DNA from: Streptomyces sp. Alt3
GTDB taxonomy: Bacteria > Actinomycetota > Actinomycetes > Streptomycetales > Streptomycetaceae
DNA: 64,000 bases
Direction: 5' to 3'
NCBI RefSeq assembly: GCF_030719215.1
Contig: NZ_CP120983.1
Coordinates: 3,906,001 to 3,970,000, forward strand
In this document: one piece after another, positions 34,726 through 42,455 of the stretch
Position numbering within the stretch: position 1 is the stretch's first letter
How the letters are laid out: each line of letters opens with the position of its first letter
Made by a program: the position numbers and the translations under genes
Notes under the pieces: model-generated
Told to the model about the DNA's origin: nothing
Databases searched by the model: none
The model's input: only the letters and a program-made list of their open reading frames with translations

Positions 34726-34926
34726 ATTCATTTCCGACACAAGAGACATTTCATTCCGTCGACTTGTCGTCGACGGGTCGAGTCACAGGACATCGCCTTC
34801 ACTCAGAAGCGGGTTCTGCCGACCCAGGACGCAGGCGTCCCCCGCGATCCACCATTCTGGGTCTGTGCAGGACCGATTCCGGTCGGAGACCACCGGCACT
34901 CGTCTTTGTGAGGTGTCCCCGTCGGC

Positions 34927-35242
34927 ATGCCCAGCGGATCAACTCTGGTCACGTGGCTGAGTGATCTGGAAGTCGACCGGCTTGAGCGGGTCCTGGCAGC
35001 TCGCCCGGATCCCGTGTCCCCGCCGGAACCACGATCGTTCGGCGCGATGTCCGCCAGCTCGCCCATGCCGTCGACGTCGGCACAGCAACCACGGTCGAGT
35101 ACGTCGCCGCGTCGGGCAACCGGGCCGTACGTATCCTCAGCGAGCTCGTGCTCGACCCGCCCTACGTGTACGCCTGGTGCCACCTGCGCGACGGCCAACG
35201 GGTCTTCACCCTCTCCCGCATCCACGGCATCATGCCCGGGTA
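34927..35242 (+). pseudogene. Collapsed pseudogene of a helicase-like/WYL-type protein
   Basis: The first 40 codons from ATG 34927 encode TLVTWLSDLEVDRLERVLAA then RPDPVSPPEP, like the N-terminus of the large actinobacterial Helicase_C_3 (XPB-like) family. In a different frame, ending at TAG about 35242, lies DVRQLAHAVDVG ... VEYVAASGNRAVRILSELVL ... YVYAWCHLRDGQRVFTLSRI, which resembles the WYL-like C-terminus of the same family. The several hundred residues normally between them are missing, so an internal deletion plus frameshift has occurred. Confidence 0.65.
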
Positions 35243-35337
35243 GCCGGGATCCGCGTCGTGGCCCGGTGTTCGGCCGGTCACTGCGGCCATGCCCCGCCAC
35301 CAAGCACTGCGACGAGCCGCCATTACGATCGCCGACC

Positions 35338-36243
35338 ATGGACTGGGTCGAGCGCACCGCGCAGTTGAGGCAGTGGACCAGGGGCGGGGCGCGGGCTCCG
35401 CACAAGCCGTTGCTGTTCCTGTACGCGCTCAGCCGGTTCCAGCAGGACGCCGACGACGAGCTGCGGTACAGCACGGTGGAGCAGGACCTGCGGCGACTGC
35501 TCGCCGAGTACGGTCCTGGGAACCGGACGACGCCCGCCTATCCCTTCCATCATCTGGTGAGTGACGGCGTGTGGGAGGTGCGCACCGAGCGCGGTCCGGG
35601 CAGCCCCGGGACCGGGGTCACGGAGCTGCGCGAAACCGGCGCCGCTGGGCGGCTGACGCCGGAGCTACGGGCGGCGCTGCGGCGGGATCCGCCCCTGCTC
35701 GGCCGAATGACACGCGTACTCCTCGATCTGAACTTCCCGCCCTCCCTCCACGGCGAGCTGTGCGAAGCCGTCGGCCTGGAACTGGAGGAGGCCGAGACCG
35801 GACTGGTCTCGGCCAAGCGCAGGCAGCGGGACCGGCGCATGCGGGAGATGGTCCTGACGGCGTACGAGTACCAGTGCGCCTTCTGCGGGTACGACGGCAG
35901 GATCGGCACGGTGCCGGTCGGGCTTGAGGCCGCCCATGTCCGCTGGTGGGCGTTCGACGGACCGGACGACCTCGAGAACGGGCTGTGTCTGTGCTCGCTG
36001 CACCACAAGCTGTTCGACAAGGGCGTACTCGGTCTCGGCGAGGGCCGTGGCGAGGCGCACCGCATCCTGGTCTCACAGAGCTTCGTCGGCCGCAGCACCG
36101 CCGCCCGCGAGCACGTCATCACGCTCGCCGGCCGTCCGGTCATCGGCCCCCAGTCGGGCCTCCGCCCCATCGCCGCCGCCCATCGTTCCTGGCACACCAG
36201 CCAGGTCTTCCAAGGCAGCCCACGTCCCGCCACGACCGCCTGA
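35338..36243 (+). CDS. Phosphorothioate-dependent restriction endonuclease (ScoMcrA-like)
   Basis: 301 residues from ATG 35338 (MDWVERTAQLRQWTRGGARA). The N-terminal part is the sulfur-binding domain type (PHKPLLFLYALSRF, YPFHHLVSDGVWEVRTERGP). The C-terminus is an HNH nuclease with Cys180 and Cys183 (CAFC), His200 (EAAHVRWW), then CLCSLHHKLFDKG with His222-His223. This closely resembles S. coelicolor ScoMcrA, a type IV enzyme cutting near phosphorothioated (and Dcm-methylated) DNA. No dnd modification genes are visible, consistent with a restriction-only defence role. Confidence 0.92.
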   Translation: MDWVERTAQLRQWTRGGARAPHKPLLFLYALSRFQQDADDELRYSTVEQDLRRLLAEYGPGNRTTPAYPFHHLVSDGVWEVRTERGPGSPGTGVTELRETGAAGRLTPELRAALRRDPPLLGRMTRVLLDLNFPPSLHGELCEAVGLELEEAETGLVSAKRRQRDRRMREMVLTAYEYQCAFCGYDGRIGTVPVGLEAAHVRWWAFDGPDDLENGLCLCSLHHKLFDKGVLGLGEGRGEAHRILVSQSFVGRSTAAREHVITLAGRPVIGPQSGLRPIAAAHRSWHTSQVFQGSPRPATTA

Positions 36244-36309
36244 ACGCCGACCTGGCGGTCACGCGAACGCACTGGTACGGGGTGTGATACCGAGAGTATG
36301 GTCTCTTGT

Positions 36310-36588
36310 ATGGCCACGAAGAAGGTAACTGTGACGATTCCCGAGGATCTCCTGGACGAGATCCGCGCGGAGGCCGCAGAACGGGGACTGTCGGCGTACG
36401 TCGCCGAGGCGCTGCGCTTCAAGCGCGACCGGGACCGGCTGCGGGAACTGTCCGACTGGCTGCAGGAGGAATACGGCCCCCTCACTGAGGAGGAGCGCAC
36501 AGCAGCGTTCGAGGAACTGGAGGACCTCGACGCCGAACACGAGCGCCGCCGCGCCGCTGGAAAGCACAACGCCGGAGAGGCCGCGTGA
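36310..36588 (+). CDS. Antitoxin of a VapBC-like module
   Basis: About 92 residues from ATG 36310 (MATKKVTVTIPEDLLDEIRA); an in-frame ATG at 36298 is an alternative. The N-terminus has the beta-strand then helices of a ribbon-helix-helix DNA-binding fold. The C-terminal half is acidic and helical, as expected for the toxin-neutralising tail. It overlaps the PIN gene by 4 bases (ATGA). Confidence 0.8.
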   Translation: MATKKVTVTIPEDLLDEIRAEAAERGLSAYVAEALRFKRDRDRLRELSDWLQEEYGPLTEEERTAAFEELEDLDAEHERRRAAGKHNAGEAA

Positions 36589-37010
36589 AGAAGCGTGCCA
36601 TTGAGCACAAGCAGCGGCCATTGCGCGTCTTCGTGCTCGACTGCGAAGCCCTGTCGCTGGCTGTGCGCGGCGACCGGAAGATGATCGCCTGGCTCGACCT
36701 CGCGGCCCGGGGTGAAGCCGAGGTGGTGACGTCTCCGCTGACGCTGGTCGAGGCGTACGACGGCAGAACCACCGAGCAGCGCTGGGACTGGGTGCTCTCC
36801 CGGCTCGAGGTCGCCGACATCGGAAAGGACGAGGCCCGCCAGGCCCGCCGACTCCTGGCCGACGCCAAGCTGCACGGCCACAAGTACGCGATCGACGCGG
36901 TGCTCGCCGTCATCGCGCGACAGCAGAAGGGTCAGGTCACCGTCTTCACCTCGGACGTGGACGACCTGGAGAAGCTGGTCCCGGAGTCGATCATCGTCAA
37001 AAAGGTCTGA
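36585..37010 (+). CDS. PIN-domain toxin (VapC-like)
   Basis: 141 residues. PIN-fold acidic residues are visible: Asp in VFVLDCEALSL, Glu in TLVEAYD, Asp in YAIDAVLAV and Asp in VFTSDVDDL. PIN toxins are RNases cutting tRNA or rRNA. Translationally coupled to the preceding antitoxin. It ends 129 bases before attachment repeat 3 and would stabilise the islet. Confidence 0.85.
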   Translation: MKKRAIEHKQRPLRVFVLDCEALSLAVRGDRKMIAWLDLAARGEAEVVTSPLTLVEAYDGRTTEQRWDWVLSRLEVADIGKDEARQARRLLADAKLHGHKYAIDAVLAVIARQQKGQVTVFTSDVDDLEKLVPESIIVKKV

Positions 37011-37021
37011 CCCGGATCTCC

Positions 37022-37039
37022 GGTCTCAGTCTTGGTCTC
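37022..37039. repeat. GGTCTCA paired motif, copy 3
   Basis: GGTCTCAGTCTTGGTCTC then ATTCA, 117 bases before the core of attachment repeat 3; nearly the same spacing as copy 1 to repeat 2. Confidence 0.6.
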
Positions 37040-37138
37040 ATTCACCCTCGTCCAGCGCCGTCCATCACCTACCCGACGCCCCGATCCGCCGCAGGTCAGG
37101 ACGGCGATGACTCATCCCGGGCCCCCAAGCGAACATTG

Positions 37139-37182
37139 GGAAAGCGTGTTGGGGGCAACCCCTCACGAGTTCGAATCTCGTA
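37139..37182 (+). repeat. Attachment repeat 3
   Basis: 44 bp identical to the 3' half of tRNA-Ser(GGA), followed by diverged but recognisable flank to about 37210 (CTGCTCTCACCGGGCAGTAC). It lacks the terminator hairpin present after copies 1 and 2. The right end of the islet region. Confidence 0.85.
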
Positions 37183-37248
37183 TCCTCCGCCACTGCTCTC
37201 ACCGGGCAGTACGTCGAAGGCACTCGCGGCCGGCTGTCAGCCGACCTC

Positions 37249-37734
37249 TCAGATCTGCACCACGTGCACGTCCTGGGCGTCCAGCGCCTTCAGATAGGCA
37301 TCGAGGTCGGCGGGATCGCTGGTGAAGACCACGGCACTGCCATGCCGTGCCGCCGTCAGAGCCACCAAGGCGTCGACGGCGTCCGGCCGCTTCTTCGGGG
37401 GCAGGTCCGCCGTACCGAGGGCACTTCCGATGCGCTGCCATTCGGTGGTGTCCGGGCCGGTGGCACACACGATGCAGGTCGTCTGCCCCACGGTGGTGGG
37501 CCGCATGGCCGGGACCGAACTGCGAGCCTGCGGAACAGTGCAGTCCTTCATCACCCCGGCCAGGGCATGCACCGTGGCCGGGGTGGGCCGCCAGACCTGT
37601 GCCAGTACCGGTCCGAGCACGAGCGCCCTATGGGGCGCTCCCTGGAGGCCCGCGTGCAGACGCACGGCCTTCGCCCTGCGGTCAGCGAGCGCGATCAGCA
37701 TGCCTGTGTCGTAGACCGGCACCCGGGCAGTCAT
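37249..37734 (-). CDS. PIN-domain toxin, second module
   Basis: 161 residues. Acidic positions are Asp in VPVYDTGMLIAL and two Asp in KRPDAVDALVALTA, plus VVFTSDPADLDAYL. The usual second acidic residue is Gln in VLAQVWR, a variant I recall in Streptomyces PIN proteins. It carries an extra segment in the middle (about residues 65-105) compared with the shorter PIN toxin of islet B. Overlaps its antitoxin gene by 4 bases. It points toward attachment repeat 3 from outside. Confidence 0.8.
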   Translation of the reverse strand: MTARVPVYDTGMLIALADRRAKAVRLHAGLQGAPHRALVLGPVLAQVWRPTPATVHALAGVMKDCTVPQARSSVPAMRPTTVGQTTCIVCATGPDTTEWQRIGSALGTADLPPKKRPDAVDALVALTAARHGSAVVFTSDPADLDAYLKALDAQDVHVVQI

Positions 37735-38057
37735 GCGGCGTTGCCGGAGCGGGCGCCAGGACCGTCGGTGCCGTAGACGAGTCCCATGGCCTCCTGCACC
37801 TCCAGCCGTTCCTGCTCCGTGAGGTCGTCATCGGCGACTTCGGGCAGAGGCGGCAGTGTGGCAGCCTCCGCCTCCGCCTCCGCGATCACCGCGTCGAGCC
37901 GGGCGAACTGCGCTTCGGCCGCTTCCACATCGGCCATCTGCCGGGTCGCGGCGTTGGCAAGGTATGCGGAAACGTCCATGCCTGCCCGCTCCGCGTGAAT
38001 CCGGATACGCTCGGCATGGTCACTGTCCAGGCTGATACTGATCCGCGTCTTGGGCAT
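37731..38057 (-). CDS. Antitoxin of the second VapBC-like module
   Basis: 108 residues (MPKTRISISLDSDHAERIRI) with a ribbon-helix-helix start, then an acidic coiled C-terminal region rich in Ala/Glu. ATG is preceded by an AT-richer stretch. First gene of the pair. Confidence 0.8.
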   Translation of the reverse strand: MPKTRISISLDSDHAERIRIHAERAGMDVSAYLANAATRQMADVEAAEAQFARLDAVIAEAEAEAATLPPLPEVADDDLTEQERLEVQEAMGLVYGTDGPGARSGNAA

Positions 38058-38538
38058 ATCAGAAGTGTATGACGCGTATTACGCCCCGCCAAGCGCACCC
38101 TGAAGGGGCCGACGAGTCGGCCGCCTCGACTCGACCGCGCCCGAGGCCTCGCCCGTGGCCGTGGCCGTGGCCGTGGCCGTGGCCGTCCGGACCTTGCCCG
38201 ACGGGGCCCTCGGGCTCAGCCCTGTTCTCATTGCCGCTGCACGGCAACGTCCTGGCCCGCACGGCACTACCGCACCCCCCGCGGGCCAGGAGGCACCTGG
38301 TTTCGGACATCTCGGTCATCGGTCGCTACGATCCGCGAAGAGGGACCGCCCGGTTTCGTCGCAAACTACCGACCACCATGGGCAGTTCACCCGCCGCACG
38401 GCCCGCTCCCGAGGGTGCGCACCCGGTCGCGGGCTCCTACAACCATCGTGTGCCCCCGGGAGTCTGGTCCGTAGCCGGCCGGCCGTGGGCCTCGTCGGCG
38501 TCCGGGGAAGCTCTCTCACCGCAAAGGACCGCTCACCG
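38058..38538. other. Intergenic region with a hexamer repeat
   Basis: 481 bases without a convincing gene between the divergent antitoxin and secreted-protein genes. Contains (CCGTGG)n at 38153-38186. Confidence 0.45.
38153..38186. repeat. CCGTGG hexamer repeat
   Basis: Five full copies plus a partial copy of CCGTGG. A non-coding microsatellite likely to vary in copy number. Confidence 0.85.
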
Positions 38539-39675
38539 ATGCATGTACGGCACCTCACGCGCACTGCGGCCGTCTCACTGGCTCTCGCCTCCACCCTGCT
38601 CATGGCCGGCGGCGCCGGTGCTGCCGAGGTCTCCGGCTGGGAGGTCTCCCTCTCCGGGGACAGCCCGGCCGGATCCCTGATGTCCGTGTCCTCGGTCGAC
38701 GACGATCTCGCCTGGGCGGTCGGACGCAAGGACGGTTACGGCGTCATCATGCGCTGGGACGGTGAACAGTGGAGCGAGGACACCGCTCCGGGGCTTCCCG
38801 ACGTCTGGCAGTGGTCGTCCGTCAGCGCGGTGTCCGCCGACGACGTCTGGGCCTACGGAACGGTGGGGCGGGACCAGGCCCTCGTGCACTACGACGGCGA
38901 GCGCTGGAACAGCGTCGCCGCGGCCGGGCCCGCGGACGACTCCTGGCCCGAGGTACCCCTCGACGCCGTCCCCGGCCGGCTCTTCAAGGGCGGCAACGCG
39001 CTCTACACCTACTCGGACGGCGCATGGCAGACCTTCGCGCTGCCGGCCCTCGTCGACATCAGGGACATCGACGCGATCTCGGCGGACGACGCCTACGCCA
39101 CCGGCATGCGGTACCCGGTGGACAGCGGCCACCCGGTGACTTATCACTGGGACGGCGAGACCTGGTCACTGATGGACCAGCCTCCCGTGCGCACAGGTAC
39201 GGACACCGCGAAGATAACCGCCGTGGCCCCGGACGACGTCTACGTCGCCGGGTGGGCCGACGGCCCCGACGCCGGCCCGCCCGTGCCGAGCGTCGCGCAC
39301 TGGGACGGCACAGCCTGGGAGGACATCACGGGGGAGCTCGCCGACCTGTACCTCCACGCGATCGCCCCCGACGGGCGGGGCGGGCTCTGGGTGACGGGCA
39401 ACGACCAGGCCGAACCCGCCAACTCCGAGGCGGTCTTCTGGCACTTCGACGGCACCACCTGGACCAAGGAGGCAGGGGCACCGGCTCCCGACGGAGACAC
39501 CCGGTGGCCCTCGTACACCTTCTACGATCTGGCCCCGGCCGGGACCTCCGGCGAGTTCTGGGCCGTCGGCGACTACTCCACGCCCATGGACTCGCACGGC
39601 GACCAGACGGTCAACGGCCTGATCGAGCGGTCCACGACGCCTGCCGGAACACCTGCCGGAACACCTTCCGACTGA
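38539..39675 (+). CDS. Secreted beta-propeller-like repeat protein
   Basis: 378 residues from ATG 38539. The signal peptide MHVRHLTRTAAVSLALASTL continues to an AGA cleavage region near residue 29. The mature part has repeated units with the pattern VSADDVWAYG ... HYDGERWNS, ISADDAYATG ... HWDGETWS, VAPDDVYVAG ... HWDGTAWED and an FDGTTWTK unit. They occur about every 45-60 residues, as in a beta-propeller. No catalytic motif. Probably extracellular binding or recognition; the ligand is unknown. Its C-terminus ends in a short Thr-Pro-Ala-Gly repeat. Confidence 0.85.
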   Translation: MHVRHLTRTAAVSLALASTLLMAGGAGAAEVSGWEVSLSGDSPAGSLMSVSSVDDDLAWAVGRKDGYGVIMRWDGEQWSEDTAPGLPDVWQWSSVSAVSADDVWAYGTVGRDQALVHYDGERWNSVAAAGPADDSWPEVPLDAVPGRLFKGGNALYTYSDGAWQTFALPALVDIRDIDAISADDAYATGMRYPVDSGHPVTYHWDGETWSLMDQPPVRTGTDTAKITAVAPDDVYVAGWADGPDAGPPVPSVAHWDGTAWEDITGELADLYLHAIAPDGRGGLWVTGNDQAEPANSEAVFWHFDGTTWTKEAGAPAPDGDTRWPSYTFYDLAPAGTSGEFWAVGDYSTPMDSHGDQTVNGLIERSTTPAGTPAGTPSD

Positions 39676-39695
39676 CGGCCCAGGACGGCCCCCGG

Positions 39696-39737
39696 ACGGC
39701 CCCGCCCGCCGCCGGTCACGGCGGCGGGCGGGGCCGT
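39696..39737. terminator. Bidirectional terminator
   Basis: A 19-bp perfect stem (39696-39714 with 39719-39737), loop GTCA, between convergent genes. Confidence 0.85.
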
Positions 39738-39741
39738 CGGC

Positions 39742-40152
39742 TCAGCTCAGTTCCTGGATGCGGATCAGGTTGCCCGCGGGGTCGCGGAAGGCGCAGTCGC
39801 GAATGCCGTACGGCTGCTCGGTCGGTTCCTGGACGACCTCGGCGTCACCTGCCTGCACCTTCTCGAAGGTGCCGTCGAGGTCCTCCGTCGCCAGCAGGAT
39901 CCAGCCGTAGGTGCCCTTGGCCATCATCTCGACGACGGTGCGGCGTTCGTCCTCGGTGATGCCGGGGTCGACGGCCGGCGGAGCCAGCAGGATCGACGTG
40001 CCGGGCTGACCGGCGGGGCCGACCGTGATCCAGCGCATCGTGCCGGACCCGACGTCCTTGCGGACCTCGAATCCGAGGGTGTCGCGGTAGAAGGCCAGTG
40101 CTGCGTCCGGGTCGTCGTGCGGGAGGACGCTCGTGTGAATGGTGATGTCCAT
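39742..40152 (-). CDS. VOC-family (glyoxalase/bleomycin-resistance-like) protein 1
   Basis: 136 residues from ATG 40150-40152 (MDITIHTSVLPHDDPDAALA). The paired beta-alpha-beta-beta-beta modules of the VOC fold are visible, with LAFYRDTLGFEVRKDVG in the first and a C-terminal FRDPAGNLIRIQEL strand. Such proteins bind metals or small hydrophobic ligands; substrate unknown. It is 5 bases downstream of the AraC gene and shares a 21-bp upstream motif with the second VOC gene. Confidence 0.85.
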   Translation of the reverse strand: MDITIHTSVLPHDDPDAALAFYRDTLGFEVRKDVGSGTMRWITVGPAGQPGTSILLAPPAVDPGITEDERRTVVEMMAKGTYGWILLATEDLDGTFEKVQAGDAEVVQEPTEQPYGIRDCAFRDPAGNLIRIQELS

Positions 40153-40157
40153 GCCGG

Positions 40158-40607
40158 TCACGCTAGCGGCGGTTCGGCGGCCCGGGCTTCTCGATTCCTG
40201 ACCGGTCTGGTCACCTGTTTCGCCACGCACGCCGGCACTCCCGCCGCCCCGCTCACCGCTTGGCGCCGGTAGGTGCTGGGCGGCATGCCGACCAGCTCCG
40301 TGAAGCGCGTGCTGAAGGTGCCCAGCGACGAACAGCCGACCGTGAAGCAGACGTCGGTGACGCTGAGGTCTCCCCTGCGCAGCAAGGCCATCGCCCGCTC
40401 GATGCGCCTCGTCATCAGATAGCCGTACGGCGACTCGCCGTAGGCGGCCCGGAACTGGCGGCTGAGGTGCCCTGCCGACATGTTCACCCCCCGGGCCAGC
40501 GCCTCTACGTCCAGGGGCTGCGCGTACTCCCGGTCCATCCGGTCGCGGACCCGGCGCAGCAGCGCCAGGTCACGCAGGTGCTGGGACTCGGATGGTCTGC
40601 TCGTCAC
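40158..40607 (-). CDS. AraC-family regulator
   Basis: About 149 residues from GTG 40605-40607; ATG 40664 (168 residues) is possible. It is essentially only the AraC DNA-binding domain: two helix-turn-helices, the second with VTDVCFTVGCSSLGTFSTRF and the conserved MPPSTYRR tail. No ligand-binding domain is present. It lies between two VOC genes in the same direction, so those are its likely targets. Confidence 0.85.
   Translation of the reverse strand: MTSRPSESQHLRDLALLRRVRDRMDREYAQPLDVEALARGVNMSAGHLSRQFRAAYGESPYGYLMTRRIERAMALLRRGDLSVTDVCFTVGCSSLGTFSTRFTELVGMPPSTYRRQAVSGAAGVPACVAKQVTRPVRNREARAAEPPLA
40186..40206 (-). repeat. 21-bp motif upstream of VOC gene 1
   Basis: Identical to 41337-41357. 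It begins 34 bases before the VOC 1 start codon and lies inside the end of the AraC coding sequence. Candidate AraC operator or promoter element. Confidence 0.7.
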
Positions 40608-40690
40608 GTGTGCGATCGTGCCACGCCGCTCCGTCCCGCCGGGCGCGTTCCGCTCATCAGGCATGGGCGGCGCGACGGCCGCAGGGCTGA

Positions 40691-41305
40691 TCAGTGCGAT
40701 GTCTTCTCCCACTCGAAGCCGTCCGGGTCGGAGAAGGGGCCGTCGTCGCTGTCGAGCACGATCCGGTGCGATCCGGTGCCGTCCGGCGGCACTCCGGCGT
40801 CCTTGGCCAGGGCGTGACGGCCGTAGAGGGCCAGCGTGACGGGGCTCGACGGGGTGTCGAACTCGACGTACTTCCGGCCGAAGCTCTTCCCCACGGTGAA
40901 GCCCCGCTCGACGTAGAACTGCTTGCTCGCGAGCACGTCCTCGGCTCCCAGGAGAAGCACGAAGCGGTCGATCTCCCGGGTGGCCGGGCCCTTGTCCTTC
41001 TTGGCCGAGGTGGCGATCTTCCAGAGTGTCCCGTCGGGAGCCTGGACGACACCTCCGTAGCCCCACAGGGACTTCTTGGCCGGCTTCACCGACGAGGCGC
41101 CGGCCGCGAGCGCGGAGTCGACGAGGGAGTCGACCGTGGACGGCTGGGAGACCGTGAGTGACAGCGTGAAGCCGCGGAAACCGGTCGTCGGTGCCTCCGA
41201 GGCCCGCACGCGGAGCTCGGGGCCCAGGCCGAAGGCGGCGGCGTAGAAGTGTTCGGCGGCGGTGGGGTCGGCCACCTCGAGGGTGACGGATGCGATGGAA
41301 GCCAT
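40691..41305 (-). CDS. VOC-family protein 2 (two-domain)
   Basis: 204 residues (MASIASVTLEVADPTAAEHF) with two VOC modules (about residues 1-105 and 110-204). Conserved pieces are FTLSLTVSQPSTVDSLVDSA, WGYGGVVQAPDGTLWKIATS and a C-terminal SDPDGFEWEKTSH. Probably a ligand-binding or detoxifying protein. First gene of a VOC2-AraC-VOC1 array. Confidence 0.85.
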   Translation of the reverse strand: MASIASVTLEVADPTAAEHFYAAAFGLGPELRVRASEAPTTGFRGFTLSLTVSQPSTVDSLVDSALAAGASSVKPAKKSLWGYGGVVQAPDGTLWKIATSAKKDKGPATREIDRFVLLLGAEDVLASKQFYVERGFTVGKSFGRKYVEFDTPSSPVTLALYGRHALAKDAGVPPDGTGSHRIVLDSDDGPFSDPDGFEWEKTSH

Positions 41306-41336
41306 GTGACGAAGCTATTGCCGCTGCGCGCCGCGC

Positions 41337-41357
41337 GCTTCTCGATTCCTGACCGGT
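41337..41357 (-). repeat. 21-bp motif upstream of VOC gene 2
   Basis: Same 21 bases as 40186-40206, 32 bases before the VOC 2 start codon. Confidence 0.7.
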
Positions 41358-41452
41358 GAGGAGGCCGGGCCGGGGCCGTGTGGCGCAGGGCCCACCCGCG
41401 ATGGCGCCGCCCGGCCCACTCAGGCGCCGGCCCGCTCGAGCAGCCCGCTCGC

Positions 41453-42370
41453 TCAGGCGGCGGGAGCGACGAAGTAGTGGCCCTTGTCCAGGTCCTCGAT
41501 CAGGCCGGGGTGGGTCGGCCGCCAGCCCAGCAGTTCGCCCGTCAGGGTGTGGGATGCCGGGGCGTCGAGCCCGAGGAACCCGCTCAGCCAGGAGAAGTGC
41601 TCGGCCGCGTCCTCCGGAGCCACGGAGGAAACCGGCAGGTCGAGGTGGCGGCCGATCACCTCGGCGACGTCACGGATCGCGACCCCCTCCTCCGCGACGC
41701 CGTGCAGCACCGAGCCGGCGGGCGCCTTCTCGAAGGCCAGCCGGAACAGCTTCGCGGCGTCCAGACGATGGACCGCCGGCCAGCGGTTGGCGCCGTCGCC
41801 GATGTAGCCGGAGACACCGTGGGCGCGCGCCATGGCGACCAGGCTCGCCATGAAGCCGTTGTCGCCCTCGCCGTGGCAGGTGGGGGAGAGACGCACCACG
41901 GAGGCACGGACGTCGCGCGGGGCGAGGGCGAGCACCGCCTGGGAGGTGGCCGCCCGTACCGAGGTCGGGGAGCCGTCGATCGTCGGCCTGTCCTGTTCGG
42001 TGGCCACGCGTCCGGTGGCGAGACCCGCGACGCCCGAGGCGATGACAAGGGGGCGGCCGGTGCCCGCCAGTACGTCGCCGAAGGCGTCGACGGCCCGGCG
42101 GTCGGCTTCCGCCGCCCCCAGGAAGTCGCCGGTGAAGGCGATGTCGTGCTTGAAGGCCAGGTGGATCACGCCGTCCGACGCGGCGGCCGCGTCCCGCAGG
42201 GCGTCGAGATCGTCGACGGTCCCGCGGACCACGTCGGCCCCGGCCGCGGTGAGCGCGGCGGCGGAGGCGTCGGAGCGGGCGAGGCCCACCACCTGATGGC
42301 CGGCGTCGATGAGCTCGGGCACGACGGCGGAACCGATCCAGCCGGACGCACCGGTCACGAAAACACGCAT
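41453..42370 (-). CDS. NAD(P)-dependent epimerase/SDR-family oxidoreductase
   Basis: 305 residues from ATG 42368-42370 with GGGAG upstream. The N-terminal MRVFVTGASGWIGSAVVPEL is the extended/atypical SDR Rossmann motif (TGxxGxxG). The usual catalytic YxxxK is not evident, suggesting an atypical SDR of the NmrA/epimerase-like kind. Divergent from a TetR gene with palindromes between them, so it is the likely TetR target. Confidence 0.88.
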   Translation of the reverse strand: MRVFVTGASGWIGSAVVPELIDAGHQVVGLARSDASAAALTAAGADVVRGTVDDLDALRDAAAASDGVIHLAFKHDIAFTGDFLGAAEADRRAVDAFGDVLAGTGRPLVIASGVAGLATGRVATEQDRPTIDGSPTSVRAATSQAVLALAPRDVRASVVRLSPTCHGEGDNGFMASLVAMARAHGVSGYIGDGANRWPAVHRLDAAKLFRLAFEKAPAGSVLHGVAEEGVAIRDVAEVIGRHLDLPVSSVAPEDAAEHFSWLSGFLGLDAPASHTLTGELLGWRPTHPGLIEDLDKGHYFVAPAA

Positions 42371-42390
42371 GGCAACTCCCGAACGATCGA

Positions 42391-42442
42391 TGTCATTGAC
42401 TGACATCAACCGTAGCACCGTGATGTCAGTTCCTGTCATCAC
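42391..42442. promoter_or_regulatory. Candidate TetR operators between divergent genes
   Basis: Two related dyads: TGTCA-TTGAC-TGACA (42391-42405) and an imperfect dyad at 42420-42442 with arms GTGATGTCAG and CTGTCATCAC (3-base TTC centre, one mismatch). Both share the half-site TGTCA. TAGGAT at 42445-42450 is a -10 only 5 bases before the TetR ATG, so a repressor here would block both directions. Confidence 0.65.
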
Positions 42443-42455
42443 GTAGGATCCAGGC

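Larger units (their letters stand above)
34666..37138. mobile_element. Islet B between attachment repeats 2 and 3
   Basis: About 2.5 kb holding a collapsed helicase-like pseudogene, a phosphorothioate-dependent McrA-type nuclease and a VapBC-like toxin-antitoxin pair, with paired GGTCTCA motifs near both ends. No integrase gene is present. Confidence 0.75.
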
